Positions 5,211 to 5,251 of a stretch of DNA of 5,251 bases are shown here, in pieces. The DNA is from Bacillota bacterium. Lineage in GTDB: Bacteria; Bacillota; Bacilli; Alicyclobacillales; SLC66. The stretch lies in contig JAKADD010000216.1 of NCBI GenBank assembly GCA_021820825.1, positions 1 through 5,251 of the forward strand. The letters are read 5' to 3'. Within the stretch, counting starts at the first letter, position 1. The number at the start of each line of letters is the position of its first letter. The notes beneath the pieces are model-generated. The model was not told the origin of the DNA. It did no database searches and saw nothing but the letters and a program-made list of their open reading frames with translations. A program made the position numbers and the translations under genes.

Positions 5211-5251
5211 TGGTTGCGGGGGCAGGACTTGAACCTGCGACCTTCGGGTTA
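5211..5251 (-). tRNA. tRNA-fMet (initiator, CAU), 3' half, cut by right edge
   Basis: The minus strand shows the 3' half of a tRNA: the end of an anticodon loop (TAA), the CCCGA stem strand with its GGG-pairing CCC typical of initiators, variable loop, T stem GCAGG with CCTGC around TTCAAGT, and an acceptor strand ending CCCCGCA-A-CCA. The unpaired-type A72 and this 3' sequence match bacterial initiator tRNA as in Bacillus. Only the last anticodon base (T, position 5251) is inside, consistent with CAT. The 5' half lies outside. Confidence 0.88.

Noticed and set aside
1..5251. CRISPR array, prophage, defence system or attachment site
   Set aside because: No regularly spaced direct repeats, phage or defence genes were seen. 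The tRNA genes could serve as integration sites, but no duplicated tRNA 3' end occurs in the window.

Overview
The window looks like chromosomal DNA from a Firmicute, most likely an acidophilic Alicyclobacillus-type bacterium. Three things point that way: tRNA genes with Bacillus-like sequences and encoded CCA ends, strong GGAGG-type ribosome binding sites on a moderately GC-rich background, and a secreted G1-family glutamic peptidase, an acid-active family whose bacterial members I know mainly from Alicyclobacillus. The taxonomic call is inference.

Left part (1-914, minus strand): one end of an IS200/IS605 insertion sequence closely related to IS608. It carries the first ~159 codons of tnpB (running off the left edge), a broken tnpA overlapping it, and a left end with the hallmarks of IS608: a bulged hairpin, an adjacent AAAG guide and a TTAC cleavage tetranucleotide. 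tnpA has an in-frame stop, an apparent short N-terminal deletion and a Ser in place of the catalytic Tyr, so the element looks unable to move itself, although tnpB is open as far as it can be seen.

Middle part (1109-4020, plus strand): a full-length penicillin-acylase-family (peptidase S45, Ntn-hydrolase) precursor of 827 residues, followed 35 nt later by a small multi-spanning membrane protein with its own strong RBS. The two are probably co-transcribed. The acylase is probably exported and self-processing; its substrate cannot be told from sequence. The membrane protein is not recognised.

Right part (4237-5251): a separately promoted, secreted glutamic peptidase with both catalytic residues present. 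It is followed by a perfect 23-bp hairpin that can terminate transcription in both directions. Converging from the other strand are tRNA-Ile(GAU) and, cut by the window edge, a tRNA that is almost certainly initiator tRNA-Met.

The region therefore encodes two probably exported hydrolases beside a tRNA cluster, with a decaying transposon upstream. I see no CRISPR array, phage genes, defence system or clear novel multi-gene system. The most unusual points are the well-preserved IS608-type left end beside a dead transposase, the ambiguous nucleophile register in the acylase, and the bacterial glutamic peptidase.
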